Source: Lineus longissimus (lineage: Eukaryota > Nemertea > Pilidiophora > Heteronemertea > Lineidae). Taken from it: a DNA stretch of 64,000 nt. This document shows positions 12,746 to 27,000 of the stretch, one piece after another. The stretch lies in contig NC_088310.1 of NCBI RefSeq assembly GCF_910592395.1, forward strand, positions 1,805,501-1,869,500. Reading direction: 5' to 3'. The position numbers were made by a program, and so were the translations under genes. Under the pieces are notes generated by a model. The model searched no databases, had not been told where the DNA came from, and saw only the letters and a program-made list of their open reading frames with translations. How positions within the stretch are numbered: position 1 is the stretch's first letter; each line of letters opens with the position of its first letter.

Positions 12746-14365
12746 ATGACGAAGCGCCCGCATCCCGATGGCAGCTCTGCCGACATTTCCCCAATGCAAC
12801 TAAAAACTCGTGTGGGTGAAAGACAAGTGAATGAAGGTGTAAATGCCGAGGAAAACATGAAGAAAGTTTATGGTACGATACAACAGTGTGTCACATAATG
12901 TCTTTTGTGCATGCATTGAAATAATTTTAACATTGATTGATGTACATTTTATTCCAGTGTTTACGGTATAGGCTAGGCCTTTAGGCCTAGATTTATACTG
13001 TAAATCGACTGAATATCATGTAGTGTATTGATAACTTGTCAGAGGTATCCGTATCCGTGAATCATGCCACTTCTTGGCCGGGAAATTGTTTGGCCTCTGT
13101 CTGAGGGACAGTGAAGTGGTGAACATCGTGAAGATGATTGATAGATCTAGCCTAGTATTGTAAAGATGTTTTCTTTTCCCAACCCCAGATGGTACGGCCG
13201 GGTGTATCTGGCAAAATAGGGCCTGGCAGTGGCATTTGTCGCAAACAGACATCATTAATTCAACCTGATTCCCTTGATTTATTTCTAGATAAGACTCTGA
13301 GCATGATGATGGAAGGGGCACGTGAACAAGCCAAACATGAGAAAGAGGAAGAAATGGCCTGTGAAGAGGCGGAGAAAGAAGAAAAAGCAGAATCTGAGGA
13401 AAAGGCTGAGGAGGAAGAACAAAAGGTTGAACCAGGTAAGCTGATGTGAGAAATGTTTGGTTGCTTGCCTCTCACTTCTTTATCATCCAAGGCCTTGAAT
13501 GAAAGTAGTCAAAATTGTCATTTGTAAAAGTCTATAGTGATCCCTATAAAAGTGTCAGTGCGTTTATCTAGCAGGAGCCATTTAAGATGTTTCCTCTCTC
13601 TCTCTAAACCCTTTCCTTGAATGTAAGTTCTTTGCATTTTAGGCCAGATGTATCTGAACACAAAAGGAGACTTGGCAGTAGCTGGTGTATATGTTGCTGT
13701 ACCTGAGGAAGAGGGCGAGAAGAAAGAAGACAAAATGGAAGAAAATGGAGGTGGAGATTCAAAGAAAGAAACAGATGAGAAAATGGAAGAAGGAGAAAGC
13801 AAAGAGAACGGAAGTGGAGATGCCAAGAAAGATGAAACAAAAGATAGTGGTGCGAAGACCGAAGATGGAGAGAGTAAAAAGGAAGAAAATGGGAAAAGTG
13901 AAAATGGTGATGGGGAAAATGATGAGAATCAACCATCTTTGGAACAATTTGGTTTCATAGTCGATGGTAAGTGAGGGTCTTACTCCTTTTGATCAGGACA
14001 CTAGACCAATTTGTCAATGAAATTGATTTCTTTTATTGGAAGCTGAATACTTAATTCTAGTGATTGGATTTGGTGGGCCAAGATGATTAATAACCTAAGT
14101 TTAAGGGTAGTTGCCTCGTTACCAAAAGCCACAAACTCATCTCTAGAACATCCTGGTCTCAAATGTTGATACAGATAATGTTATTTAAAAACTGTTGCTC
14201 ATGTGTCCCCCTTGAATTGCAGGTCCATGCACACATACATCGCCACTCAAAGCAGCAAGGTTGTCTCCAGCAACAAGTCCTGCCAAATCTCCTTACAAAC
14301 TAGAGAAGAGGCCATTGAATCTGGATGAAAAAATGGAAGAAGATAAATCAGAAACTAAATCTTAA
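12746..14365 (+). CDS. Unrecognised highly acidic Glu/Lys-rich protein (246 aa, 4 exons)
   Basis: Exons 12746-12872, 13289-13435, 13643-13966 and 14223-14365 join with all junctions in phase 1 to 741 nt. Borders are canonical GT-AG. The protein opens with MTKRPHPDGSS and has a helical, Glu-rich segment (about residues 50-92). A short conserved-looking non-acidic patch follows (QMYLNTKGDLAVAGVYVAV, about 94-112), then a second Glu/Lys/Gly/Asp-rich low-complexity stretch. The tail carries several Ser-Pro sites (TSPLKAARLSP, SPAKSPYK), possible proline-directed kinase targets or part of a nuclear signal. There is no signal peptide or membrane segment. I do not recognise the family. Composition suggests a nuclear, histone- or chromatin-associated disordered protein, but that is inference. 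It is divergently paired with CDAN1. Confidence 0.75.
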
Positions 14366-14957
14366 GACAGTTGACTTAGACTTTATCTCAGGTTCACACT
14401 GTTTAGACACTGTTTGTTGTAGACCAGTACTTCTCACAGTTGCTTCCCTGGACTGAGGCATCCTGCAAAATTCATGCAAAGATATCGGAAGTTGTCTGTG
14501 CGTTTTCTATGAGCCAGAACCGTTGTGAAGAGGCTCTGGGAGACACTTGGACAGAGATGAAGGAGTACTTGATATCTGATAACTGACTAGATGAAAAGTG
14601 TATTTGTACAAGTGAAATGTGTTCATTGTTGGATATCCTACATGTAACCCCTTTTTCAAGTTTTTCTACTTCCGAGGAAGATCATGTCGTTTTCATACCC
14701 ACTGTGTTCTTAATATCAAATGTGCATCATCATTTTCGATAACTGAGACCCTGACTGCAAGTGTGATACTCTTGCAAAGATTCCTTACTGATGCACTTCG
14801 AGGTTGTACTTCTATGGCAAAGTGATTGTTGTTGAAAAAACTGATGTGTTCAGATTTGCAAGAATTTGATTGATAACAGTAAATTGGCTGGAACTAATTT
14901 CCTGTGCATTTGATGAAATGATTGTGCTGTAACGTGCTGCAAAGATATAGCTGTGAA

Positions 14958-14963
14958 AATAAA
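14958..14963 (+). terminator. Polyadenylation signal AATAAA of the acidic-protein gene
   Basis: First clear plus-strand AATAAA downstream of the stop at 14365, implying a 3' UTR of about 600 nt. It is followed by a GT-rich stretch (GTTGATGTACAG). Confidence 0.5.
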
Positions 14964-15283
14964 TGTTGATGTACAGTATTATTTGTCTACTATCTTCTTT
15001 AAAACTTGAGTGCCAAATTCCAGCTTTCCTGTTGGTCAAAACTGTCTCACCAGTGGTGTCAAGGTGGTAGATGATTGTCCTTTGCTCAGCCAGTCAAGGT
15101 GCTGAAAGGATAACATTGTTCTCTGTGGAAGACTGGAAAGCAAGCCACATCCGGTGATGTTGTTTAGGTTGTGACTTTGTCCCCACAAGACCCATTTGGT
15201 ATTATGGTGATTACAATGAAGTGCCACTAAGTACTTTCAGGGATGATATCCCTTCCCATCACCTCACAGTTACTGTAATCAGC

Positions 15284-15470
15284 TTGGTTGTGACAGTGTC
15301 TAGAACCAGTGAAGGCGGCTGGTAACTGCTATTCAGATCTTGGAAATGGCAGCAGCTACTATCATGAAATTGGTTGTGACAGGGTATAGGACGAGAGAAG
15401 CCGGCTGGTAACTACTATTCAGATCTTGGACATTGTAGCAGCTACTGTCATCAGATTGGTTGTGACATGG
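15284..15470 (+). repeat. Tandem duplication, about 86-bp unit
   Basis: TTGGTTGTGACA begins at 15284, 15370 and 15455. The first two full units share GCCGGCTGGTAACT-like and CTATTCAGATCTTGGA blocks in the same order with modest divergence. The third copy is cut off after its first few bases. The core phrase resembles the repeat at the left end of the window. Confidence 0.75.
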
Positions 15471-17295
15471 TCTCTAGAGGGAGACATACAAGACATATGC
15501 CCCTCAGGAGTTGTCCTCCACCTAGCTGGCTGTACAGCCTTCAGGACATGTCCTCTGCTGGCTGGATTGTCTCAGGCACAGTGTCTTCTTACCCTGCCAA
15601 ATGCCAGCTAACTTTTCACACCCACCTGACAAGTCTGAAATTGGATGCAGTACTGCAGGTGTAGGTGTAGACCTTGAGGATAGAGACAGGACACACAGGC
15701 ACAACATGCCTACGCTATTGATGTCCTGGACATCATGCGTAACCTAATAAGAGAAAGAGCCCAACTGTTGGCATTTCAACAATTTGCCCCAAACCTTTTT
15801 CAGGGCGAGGGCAGATTATATAGTGCTCAATCCAACTGGTTTCAGTCGCTCGAAGCACTTCACAGCCATTTACCAATACCATGTTTACATTCTCACTTAC
15901 AGAGAAAATGACCCAAGAAACCAAAATCAACAAATATTTGTTCATAGCCATATTCTTTATTTTGCAAGAATTTACAAAAAGCATGGCTACATTATTGATA
16001 TAAAGTATTTATATAAAAGCTGTACAAGGATGACAAATAAACGCTTGTAGGCATGAACAAATAAGATAATATCCCTCTGATGGTATCCCATCTCATCATT
16101 TTGTTGGTATTGCAAGAGGCCACCAGATGTTGCCTTACTCCTCGATGTTAAGACAGTATTCAACGTGGCAAACCTGGTTTTAATTTTGTCAACAAGAAGT
16201 ACGTACATTGTCCAGTACAATAGCAATTTTGTCAAAATGAAATACCATTCTACAGCAAATAACTTGATTGAAATGAATGCGATTGTACTTCCTACACTCT
16301 CCTTTTTGACTCGTCTCATTCAGATCATAATCATCATGTCAATAAATTAACAATGGTTTAATAAACAGGGACTAAAGCAATTTGATTACTCATCAAGTAT
16401 TTCTTTGTGGTGCAAAGGTCAATTTCAATGTTCTTCATCTCACTATTAACATCCTTGGCACTTATTCTAAGAGCTAACATGATATCAGCACAACCACAAC
16501 AGGTGTCCCTGATAATACTGTATAGCATGAAGACAGGAAGCAAACCTTCACAGCAATTTGGAACAAGAAAGACACCTTGCAAGGTTGAACAATCATGCAC
16601 CATTAAATGACATCAATACAGGAAAGACACTTACACATTTAAGTCACAAACTTGTCACAGTAAACATGATTCTGTACGCAGGCATAATTCACCAACATCA
16701 AGTTGTCTCTTTCCAGATCAGTGCCATCCAGTGGTGGAGCATTTCTCTCATCGGCCCAACTTATGGGGTTTAGTGTCGGCCACAGCATCACACATCATGG
16801 CCATGGGGCAGCGTCGAACCAGCGGATTTAAACAGTGTCAGACGACAGTACTGACCACACTTCATTGCAGGTTGATCTCTCATTCTCAGGTAGTGACATG
16901 ACAATCAATGCCATCAGCACCTACCCTCCGATTCGGCTGCCTGTAACCAAGCTCCACCACAGCACAGATGGCACAATCAGAAAAGACACGAACTGATGTC
17001 GACACATCTTGACCTTGTAATCCTAACAATAACCATGACACTACAGCAGATGATGTTATGGATAACAGACAAACAGTTGATGAACATCCAACTAGAAACA
17101 AATTAAAAGGTTGCAAAGCGCATCTTCAACTAGTGCTTCATGTATGGACTGTGACTAGTTTTATAATACCTGCATGTTCAATATCAGCGCTGACGTACAC
17201 TTAGTAACCCTAAGTCAGGAAAGAAGCATATAGACACATCTTAGATTCCTTTTCAGACCCAGTCTTCAAAAATTTGCTACATGTATGTACCGGTA

Positions 17296-17301
17296 TTTAT
17301 T
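17296..17301 (-). terminator. Candidate CEP170 polyadenylation signal
   Basis: AATAAA on the minus strand about 750 nt past the CEP170 stop. Another minus-strand AATAAA lies at 15957-15962. Which one is used cannot be told from sequence. Confidence 0.35.
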
Positions 17302-18054
17302 ATGCTTGGATCAAGTAATTTTCCAGAACAACAGATGTAGACAAGGGGCATTGTCAGGCATTGTCAAAATGTCCAGGTCAATTTTCTTCCATAAGTCCCC
17401 TTTCCCTTGAACCAACAATACAATACTCAGATCTATTCTACTTAAGCCCTAACACCCCTAGACATGTTGTAATATCCCCACCTATAATTAAGAAATGCAT
17501 TGTATTCAGGGTGGCTTATTACAACTGCTGGGGGTGATATGAAGAATCAGCACCAATTTGTATAAAACATAACGAAATCTGACTATGATGGGAAAATTAC
17601 ACTAAGATTAGACACAGTATAATCAAGATTATCACAACACTGTAATATTAAGTTGGTTTGAAAGACTTAATGCTTTGTTCAGGCATAACCCGCCTATTGG
17701 GGTTGTAGCACATCCAATAGTGTTCAATGGCCTCAAATTATGAGCAACTGGTAACCATAAGGCTTTCACAGTTTTAACATCAGGCTTGCTATTGTCTTCA
17801 GTAAGTACAGAAAAGGACCCCCCCCCCCTCCTTTTACGCTGACTCTCTAAACAAACTCAATGACCTCCCACTTGTCCATAATTTGAGAGAAATAAACACA
17901 AATGGTAACCAAATCATATTCAGGCATTCATTTGACCCAACGGTCCTTATTCGAACACAATTTGATGATTTGATGTCATGTCCCCTCCACATACTCCATA
18001 GAACTGAAGTCAAACAAAGTTTCAAAGTACAAATCTTATTAAAGAGTCCAATTC

Positions 18055-21000
18055 TTAAAAATATTCTTCTCCATTAAAGTCTCCATTTTCTGATTCATAT
18101 GACTTCTGTTTATGCGATGACCACGAGGAACTCCTGGATGGATTTTCAATTGGTTTAAAGGCAGCGATCTCCTCTGTAATTTTATCGACCTTTTTCCTCA
18201 TTTCCAGATTTCCAGAAGAACCACTGATGTCGACAGCAGAACTACGATCGGTCACTAATTCAGGAAAGAGAGTTGAATCGATCACTGGAAAATAGATGAT
18301 TTGAAATGTTTGAGATGAACAAAAACAGCATTTTCACAAAATATATAAAATCATTTGTCTGTTAGAACTTCTGCTCTTAGTTCCAGAGGCCTCATTTCTA
18401 TTCACGAATTCAGAAAACAACAGCCAACCACATTACCTTGGGTTATACATCGTAGATAACCTTTGATTGATGGTAACGATGTAGCAAAAGTGAACATCTT
18501 TCTAAACCTTCTTACCAGTAACATGGTGCTCAACAGTTCTCAAGTTTTTCAGGATGTAAGCCAGATCCTGGTTTGCAGCTTTCCAGGCCGGCAGGTCACT
18601 GTTGGTTGTATCGCCAAGGAGGTCCTCCACCGGGGATGGTGACCGACTCAGCTGCTCATATTCCCTGCAAAGTTGAACACAAAATGTTAGATAAAACACT
18701 GCAGACCTGGAGAGCAGCTACATTCAAGCTGAAGTTGATATTAATCATCATGCATTTGTATACAAGCCAAGATAAGCTAGAATTGTCAAGCATATACACA
18801 AGTCTCATAAACCAGGGGGCGCTGGGAAAATAATATGGGCAGAAAGTGCTTACTCCATGAGTCCTAGAGGGAGATTTTGACTGCAGATGTCTTCAGCATA
18901 CGATCTGCACAAAGGTAAACTCAGTTATAATGCTACAGACATTTTAAAGTCTGAAACCTGGCAAGAACATGTACATGACTGTACATGCATACAGAGGTCG
19001 TGTATCCTATCTTCCCCACTATAGAGCCTACTTCAGTTCAGGTCTTCATTGGCTTAGTGTAATGATAACCTGGTCCTAGAATGGAAGACAGGTTAACTCA
19101 AAGATCACACAATCTGTCATTACTCAGACTTTGCCTGTGATATACACTCCAGTGTCTTCGACAAGATGCAGATTTGGTGAATAGTGATGCGCCAAATGTG
19201 AACGACTCCCCATGAATATTATCATACACTTACTTTAACTTATGTATGACCCTGTCTGTTGATTCCCTCAGCTTGTGAGATAACTGGTGAATGGAGGACA
19301 CCATCAACGTGTCATAAGACTGAAGAGGAGAGATAAAACATAGTTAGATCTTGAGCAACAGCGTAATTCTGGTGAGAATGAGCTAACCATGTGTTAAGAA
19401 ACTCTGTGCACAACCAAGAGGTTAAACTGACGCAACAAATCAGGCCAAAGAAACTTGAATGCACAGAGTCTTTCAGGACTTTGGCATCCAGTCATCAAGC
19501 CATTGCTGTGCACTAAGTTGCTCAACCACAATCAGAAAAGAACTATACCTCTAGAGCAACAGAATCCCATGACCACCTAGCAATTCAAAAAAAGCTGAAG
19601 CTCTATTTTGTACCTAGGCTACCCTCTACAAGCACTGAACATACTAGCTATTGCAGAGTCCCTAATAGATTCCAATGAACATGATGAATACAAGTCAGCA
19701 TAAGATCAGTTTGAACTTGATGGGTTTTCCAAACAGAAACATTGGACATATATGATAGCACGTTTACTGAATCTGGCACCAGAAGGTTTCTTGTCAAGAA
19801 ATGACTGTTCCCTGCACAAAATGGATGAGACACAACAATGGTAGAGTGACCAGGGTTGAGAGACATATATAAACACCAAGTTTGAAAAACAAAACACATG
19901 AAAGAAACAACATGAGATAACTCAACTAACTTGTGTAAAAACTTGAACAAAACTCTAGCAATGTAGCAGCCCTCCACCGACTACTTGCACTTGCTCGAGA
20001 CTGATGCACCAATGACCCAATATTAACCTACCACTACTTAAATACCGATCACGCAATGGAAAGTTATTCTCCCATCATTGCAAACCTTCTACCCTAGAAT
20101 TTAGCCACAGCGAATAACTAGAAACTATACTTTGTAGTCACGTGATTTAGTCACCTTGTTCTCCTGACTACTACGGCTAGACGGTGGCGCACTCCTGATT
20201 GTTCGACTACGCTGTGATCTGCCAATGGCGGTCGGTGTCGTGCTTGCCGCAGTGGAGGCAGGCGAGTGCGACAATGGTGCTTTAAATGCGGACTTAAAGG
20301 TGCTAGTTTGAAACATGCTGTCTATCAAGTCCTGAAAGCACATAAAGCAGACAGAACATGCAGCGTGCATTCTCTGAGGACAAGATCACTCTCAAGTGTC
20401 ACTGGTATCAGTCCACAGTTTGGGGCAAAACATACATGGTTCTATTCAATAAAATGTTCTTGCTACAGTAGAATAATGCCCGGGGTCAAACTGAAGACCA
20501 TTTACAGTCACAGTTACACAAAGCGAATCTTTCTGCATAACACACCAAAATATGAACTGATACATGATAACATTGAGTGATCTGAATCCAAAGAATGAAC
20601 AACTAAAGAAAGAACAGCACTAACAGGGCCACCAATGTTCCATTCTAAAACCAGGTTTCCCACTTCCATGTCTTGTTTTATTTGTTTTTCTACCAATTTT
20701 GAGTCAACTGAACTGACTTTTAACAAATCAAGGAGAGATAAAGGACAATCAATGTGTGTGAGTACACTTGCTGTGTAGTTTTCCCAAAGAATCAGAACAT
20801 TGGTGACAATTTGTGAGTAACAACTAATTGACAACAAATGAACAATCAGATTAAATGAGGTAACAAATAAACGACAAAATAATGAGCAATAAAGGTAACA
20901 AATATCATCAATACTGAACACACTGCAGGCAGATAAATATGGGCTTTCAATATGCCAGAACATTTTTAACTTGTTGTGTATCTCTGAAATATTTATGATC

Positions 21001-24000
21001 ATGCCCACATTATTAGTAAGGTTAATAAAAGTCAGTTGACACTCGAGTATGATGCTGCTGGTTTACCTTCTGTCACTGTTTATTTTCCTGCCACCTTCTC
21101 AGAGAGACTTGATTGATAATGTTTATAGAGTTTATATAATGATAAAAGTCAACCACCTTTTGCCAGTTAAAGTGATAGCATTATAAGTTACTGCCAGTGT
21201 ATTAGATGCTATAGCATTACAGGTTATTTGAAAGAATCATTTTCTCTCTGTTATAGCTTCAGTTGCTAAAAGGCATAGTTTTAATAGCCAGGTGACAAAC
21301 CAAATGCTGTGATATGATCCAATATAACGTTCAAGATTCAAGTGGAAGAAGGATACGCCAAAAATCAGGTTAAGCTCCTCAGATGCCCATGCTTCAGATT
21401 CAAGTTTCTACTCATAACTATGTCTTTTAGAACCTATAACTCTTCTTTCAAACATTGCCCATAGATTAAAGACAGTATAATCCGTCGCCTAGAGTCACTT
21501 ACAACATGGCGACCTACTAGCTCATCCTCACTACGCGAAAGCCTGCGCTTATAAATGGAAAACGCCTGGAAAAATAGCAACTTTACTGAAATTGTGTTCA
21601 CTTAAAGTGTTCAAAATACAACAAAACGAATCCCAATGATTGACAACAACAAATAACAACATCATGAAATTGATTAGAAAATAAAAGGTAAATCACAACG
21701 ACCATGCTATTACTTACAGCAGTTCTAAACTCGACACCAGAGGGGGCCTCGACTTCTTGACCTGGGAACTCCACACTACAGGCCAGAGCATGCAAGTCTT
21801 TGGCCAGCTCACTACTCGCCTTAGCTATCGTATCAGAATGAGTCGACGCGTCTTCATCAGACTCGACGTCCTCCCGCATACTATCGAGACTTGCCGACAG
21901 ATCCTCGTTGGATGAACTGTATGTATCCCGTCTAATGCGCCCACTTTCCCGCGGGGGTTCGTACGAAGTCGAGCGTGGCAGTTTGGAATCTTTTTGTTTT
22001 TTTGCCTTAGCTTCAGCTACAGCACGGCGTGGGTCATACTTTTTCCGCCTTTCCCAAGCCGTTTTCTCAGCAGACGTCCTTGGAGAGCTTGATCGGCTGT
22101 TTGGCTGGCTGACAGAACCAGATCCTGTGCTTTTACCAGAGACCACCAAAGATGTTGAACTGCGCGATGCGTTCAGTTTTGATTTTAGTGCCTTCAGATC
22201 AGTACCGTCTCTTTCCTGTAGTGAGTTACTACGAGTCGATCGTAAACTATGGCGACCACCATCATTTCTAGCAAAGTTTTGATCACTACGCGAATTGTCA
22301 CGACTTTTTTGCACAATTTTCGTGCCAAGACTAGCATTACTTCTCGGAGTAGCACTAGAGGCTGAAGTCGGCCGAGCTTTATTCCGATCTTTGGTACTAG
22401 CACCAACACCACTTTTCTTGACTGCATTTCCGGAACTCCCCACAGTTGACGAACTCCGTTTCGTGCTAGAGCCAGACTGTGACGTCACTGTTGTCTCAGA
22501 TCTTGGAGAAGCAAGATCTTCACAACTTCCCAACCTAGCACGACGGAGTGCAAATGCCCGATTTGGTCTGGTCATTGACATGGGCACAGCTCCCTTTCCC
22601 TTTGACCCTGACCTCCTGAAGCCTCCAACACTAGCAGTATGACTAAGATCACTTTTCTCACTCGTATCAGAACGTCCACTGATCATACTCCCCGCCTCAG
22701 AAATAGAGTCCCCATCACGAAATTGGGCCATACTTGAAGGGTCAATATTCCCTGGCAAACTGCCCCTCTTATAGTCAGCCATTTTCTGTGAACCAGAAAG
22801 ATGTCGGAGAACTTTTTCCTTGACTGACATCTCCCCCTTGCTCTTTTTGCGCTGGGGTTTTGGCGACAGTTGCTGCCAAGGTTTCTTCGTCGGTAGTTCC
22901 ACACTTTTACTCAGCGACTGAGATTTACCTAACTGTGGTTTGTTTGCAGCCCTATCCTTGTAATCCACAGCCCCAGTCATACTGGACATGTCTGTTTCAG
23001 AATCATAATCCTGGGACTTTTTCCGCCGAACCTGTGGCGACCTCTTTGCCTGGACTCTAGCCTCAAGCATGTCCATAACGTCTTTTGTATCCTTAAGAAG
23101 TATTTCTGTATCCAAACTGCGACCAGACTCCTCATCAAGGTCAAGTCTCAAAGCTTCATCAATCGGCTCCGACTGATAACTCGACTGTTCCGATAATCTC
23201 ATATCACTCTTTACAGCCCGAAATGCTGGCAGTCCCTTGGACTTAATAGCAGACGGGCCATGGGACACTGGCGAAACCGTAGGCTGAATCCCCGCAGCCT
23301 CTGGAAAATGGCGCCGAAACTCCGTCTCCTGATACACTTGTTGATCCTGCGATCGTCGTTCACCATCACGTGATAAATTCGTCATGCTTTTCTCTTGGAC
23401 AGTTTTATATTCCACCGTATGTCCTTTTTCTTTATCGTGAGCCAAACGTATCTCAACCTCCCTCGACCAACCAGCCGCAGCCTGTTCTAACGACATCTGG
23501 TTGAAAGACTCCTTGGCAGATTTTTCACCTTGTTTTTCACCAGTCACGCGCGAAGCCGCCAGCAAGTTGGATGAAGCAGTCTGCAACCACTCTGCAGTAT
23601 ATCTGTTTGGAGTGTTCGGTTCTGATTGACTTAGTGTAACTAGTTTTGATTTTCCGGCATCGTCTGCTCGTAACATTGGTGTACTTGGCTCAGACACGTC
23701 ACCAAATCGTGGATCAGGAATCGTAGATCCACCTGGCGTTGTTGGTAATTTCCTGCCCGTACCTCGAGGCTTCCTTGTGAATGTTCTCGAGTCGATCTGT
23801 AGATCATCTAATGATGTTGGTTTCTTTGAACCACCATCTGGAAAGAGAACAAGCAAGGATTCAAACAGGCAAACGAAGCGATTTCTCCAAGTTTTTCAAA
23901 ATGGTTTCATATGTTTCACCTGTCACATTCCACAAACTGTAAATAGAGAAAAATGGCGAGCATAGCAACCACCCTGAATAGATGAGAATCTCCTTTTATC

Positions 24001-27000
24001 TTGGTGGAAGAATATGAATATCTGACTGATTATCCCCAAGCAAAAAAATAATGAGTTCTTCACACTAATCGTTCATTTACCAAGATGCCTCAGGTTAGTT
24101 CAGAAGTGTTAACCCCAAGTATCACAATAACAGCTTGTAGAAAAAAAAGGCATGAATGGATAATTCTGGCAATGACAGGAATTGGGAGTGGGTTTTTCCT
24201 AAAGTTGAACTTACCTGCATCAGTAACTATCACAGTTGCCATCCTGCCACTGACATCTACCACTGGACTCGCTGGTCTCTGACCGTCTGCCGCTGACCAC
24301 TGCCTCACCCACTTGGGTTCGCTGCCATCTGCTTCGAACTGCTGCAAAAGGAGAAAAATAAACTCGCACATCAACAGATTTCATCAAGTTATGTTCCGAT
24401 GTAAAACTAGAAATGCACAATGATCATGTGAAGTTGATTTCTGGGCGACAACACACCAAAGCAACAGATGTAAATCACCTAGGAGAAGAGAAACATTTCA
24501 ACAACTGACCTTCTTATTTTCGTCTTCGCCCTGGTTGACCGGCACCTTATAGTTCTCCTTCTCCTCATCGTAAGTCTCATCCACCGCACTGCCCAGCATC
24601 GCGTCCATACTATCCCCCACGTCAACAACACCCTTTGTCCGCTCCCTCTCTAAACGACCAATATCATCATCAAGAATATTCTCATCACTAACGTCCGTAT
24701 CGTCCAAACCCTCCTCCGCAGGACGAGGTAACTTCTCCCCATCCACGCCGAAAATGGCATCAATCTCGGACCTGGCTTGTTCCACTTCAACCTGCTTACT
24801 TTCACTCTCAACAGTATAAGTCCCTGTCTCACTCACATTGTCTGTATCATCAACAACAAGTGCTTTCTTCGACACAACCTTTCCTGACGTTTTCTTCGAC
24901 TTGGTGGCGTTTTCTTGCTGTTCCAGATCAAACTGTTTGGCCTCCTTGTACAGAGAGTACTCTGTAGGCAGTTCTTGTTTGCTTCCACTTAGCTTCCGTT
25001 CGACTCTTTTATCATCTTGATTAGAAGCCACTTCAGCCGCCACTGGCACCACCTTTGGGGCTTCAACGGGTTTAACACTGGCTGGCTTTAACTTTGACTT
25101 TGCAAGAGGTTTGGTTTTGGCTTGTCTAGGGGAGGACTTGGGTGGCTTGCTTGACACTGTGCTCTTGGAAACCTTCAGTCTTTTGTCTGGAAAACAAATA
25201 TAACATTCATAAGCCAAGAATAAAACGTTATGTTTAGGCTACATTGAAGAGGTATAGCTGATTATAAACAAACCTTTTGCAGCAGCAGCCTCACTCCGGC
25301 ACACAGCAGACGCCTCCTCCTCTGAAGCAGTTGAATGTTGATCAGAGAGGTAACCACTTCGTTTCAGCCCCTTCTTGTCCAACTTGCTCGACTCGGAGAT
25401 ATCCTCAAGCCTTTCTTGCTCTGGGTCTTCAGACTGCAAGCAAATGTAACATTGAATCATTGTTTTGAGTCACAGTAAAGTTGAATTCAATTAATCAATC
25501 AATTCTTATCTGCAGATTGAAGAAACATCCAATTTATCCAAGTAAACTTACGTGACACATTATCTGCAAAACACACGGTTCACTGGAACTCTTCTTCATC
25601 CCAATGCCTTTAAAATATCAGACTGTTTTCATGTGGCTGGCTCCAGGAGGGTGTACAGGTTTTCCCCCAATCTAAGAAATAGAACCTGCCAGGTTAACAG
25701 AGTTACTCTTACCCCCTTGTCTTTACTCCTCTGGGTCTTCACCCCACGCTCCTTGAAACTCTTCCGAATTTTACTTGGCATGAATTTACTCAGGCTCTGA
25801 TTCATGCCGACTTTCTTGCCCGACCCCTCAACGCCATCATCAAGATCTATCGTGAACGCCATACTGCGCTCATCAGGCTTTGATCGATCCGTTGATTGCT
25901 CGATGCCGCTATCTGATGGTCTGGATGAAGATGTTTCGTCAAGTTTGAGGGACGATGGTCGCTCAGCACTTGAAGCGTCTGAAGGAATAACATGGCAAAC
26001 ATAAACAGCAAGCTCTGCAAGAAAGTCAAGCCCAAGTGATTTCTTTTTCCTCCAAGGATCATTTCAAGGAGACCCTCTTCAGTGTAACTTCATAGCCCCC
26101 ATTGGTTGCAACTTTTTCTCATTGGACATGTTGATGTCCTTTCCCAGCAACTTAAAAACACAGTTCTGCAATTTACATGAATCGGTGCATAAAGAACTTC
26201 TATCCAATGAAGTATTATTAGTAAGGCCTGTGCTGCATACTAAACCTACCAGGCGACTTGGCCTTCATCGATGCTGTGTGTGGGTACTTGTAATCATCAG
26301 CATCATCCTCGCCCCACCAGGCTGGCTGTCCATACAGAGGCGTACCCTTCTTAACCGTCTCCAAACCCTCACCCTCAGCTAAAACACAGAGTAGAAAGAC
26401 ATTAGATGAAAACAAGGAAAGGCCTTATCTCTTCCTAGGGCTAGGCGTCCCCACCAACAGATATGGTGTGTTTTAAAGAGATCATTCTCAGACCCCTGGA
26501 GAGAAAGCTTTGAATAAAACACATCTCTTTATGTTGCAAGACCTTGATCTAAATCCATTATTATCAACAGCCATTTTAGGGAGGACATGTCCACCCACAG
26601 CAGACTTAAGGGGCAAGGAGGAGTCTTACCTTGCCAGCAAAACTTCGGGAGGATTTCTAGTTCATTTCAAGGAGTATTTACATAAAAGCACAGATGTCAA
26701 TTTTCCACTATTGTAGTGCACACATGCCACAGGAAAAAAGTTTTTCAACAAACACGCAGATTATTACAAGGAAAGCTAATCTGTATCATTATCAAGCAAT
26801 CCTGTTTAGATAAACAATGCTTATGTTGTTAACGGATAGACACAAATGTGCGACAGAAGGAATGCAATGAACAAGAAATGAACAGTAGCATATATGTACT
26901 ACAGAGGACTATTAGTACTACAGGTAAGAGTGATTGGGGAAGGAAATAATACAGAGGTTCCAATGATCTTAGGAATGTATAAGTTACCAAGATAAGGTCG

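Larger units (their letters stand above)
14366..18054. other. Convergent 3' flanks between the acidic-protein gene and CEP170
   Basis: No supported gene is present. The interval holds the 3' UTR of the plus-strand gene (to about 14980), a two-to-three-copy duplication (15284-15470) and a possible tRNA-derived repeat scrap around 16730-16850 (GCAGCGTCGAACC). It also has an 11-C homopolymer (17818-17828) and the likely 3' UTR of CEP170 on the minus strand. Short ORFs here show no splice or family support. Confidence 0.5.

Noticed and set aside
13518-13947. Antisense ORFs rich in Ser/Phe/Pro opposite the acidic-protein exon
   Set aside because: They are the reverse reading of GAA/GAG-rich codons in a well-supported plus-strand exon.
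19740-19820. Possible CEP170 exon after GTGCAG at about 19816
   Set aside because: In the required phase 0 it meets a TGA after five codons. The flanking exons join in phase 0 without it.
20514-21008. 164-codon minus-strand ORF inside a CEP170 intron
   Set aside because: AT-rich, Leu/Ile/Ser/Cys composition typical of chance frames. A possible internal acceptor would enter in a phase that does not match the flanking exons (both phase 0).
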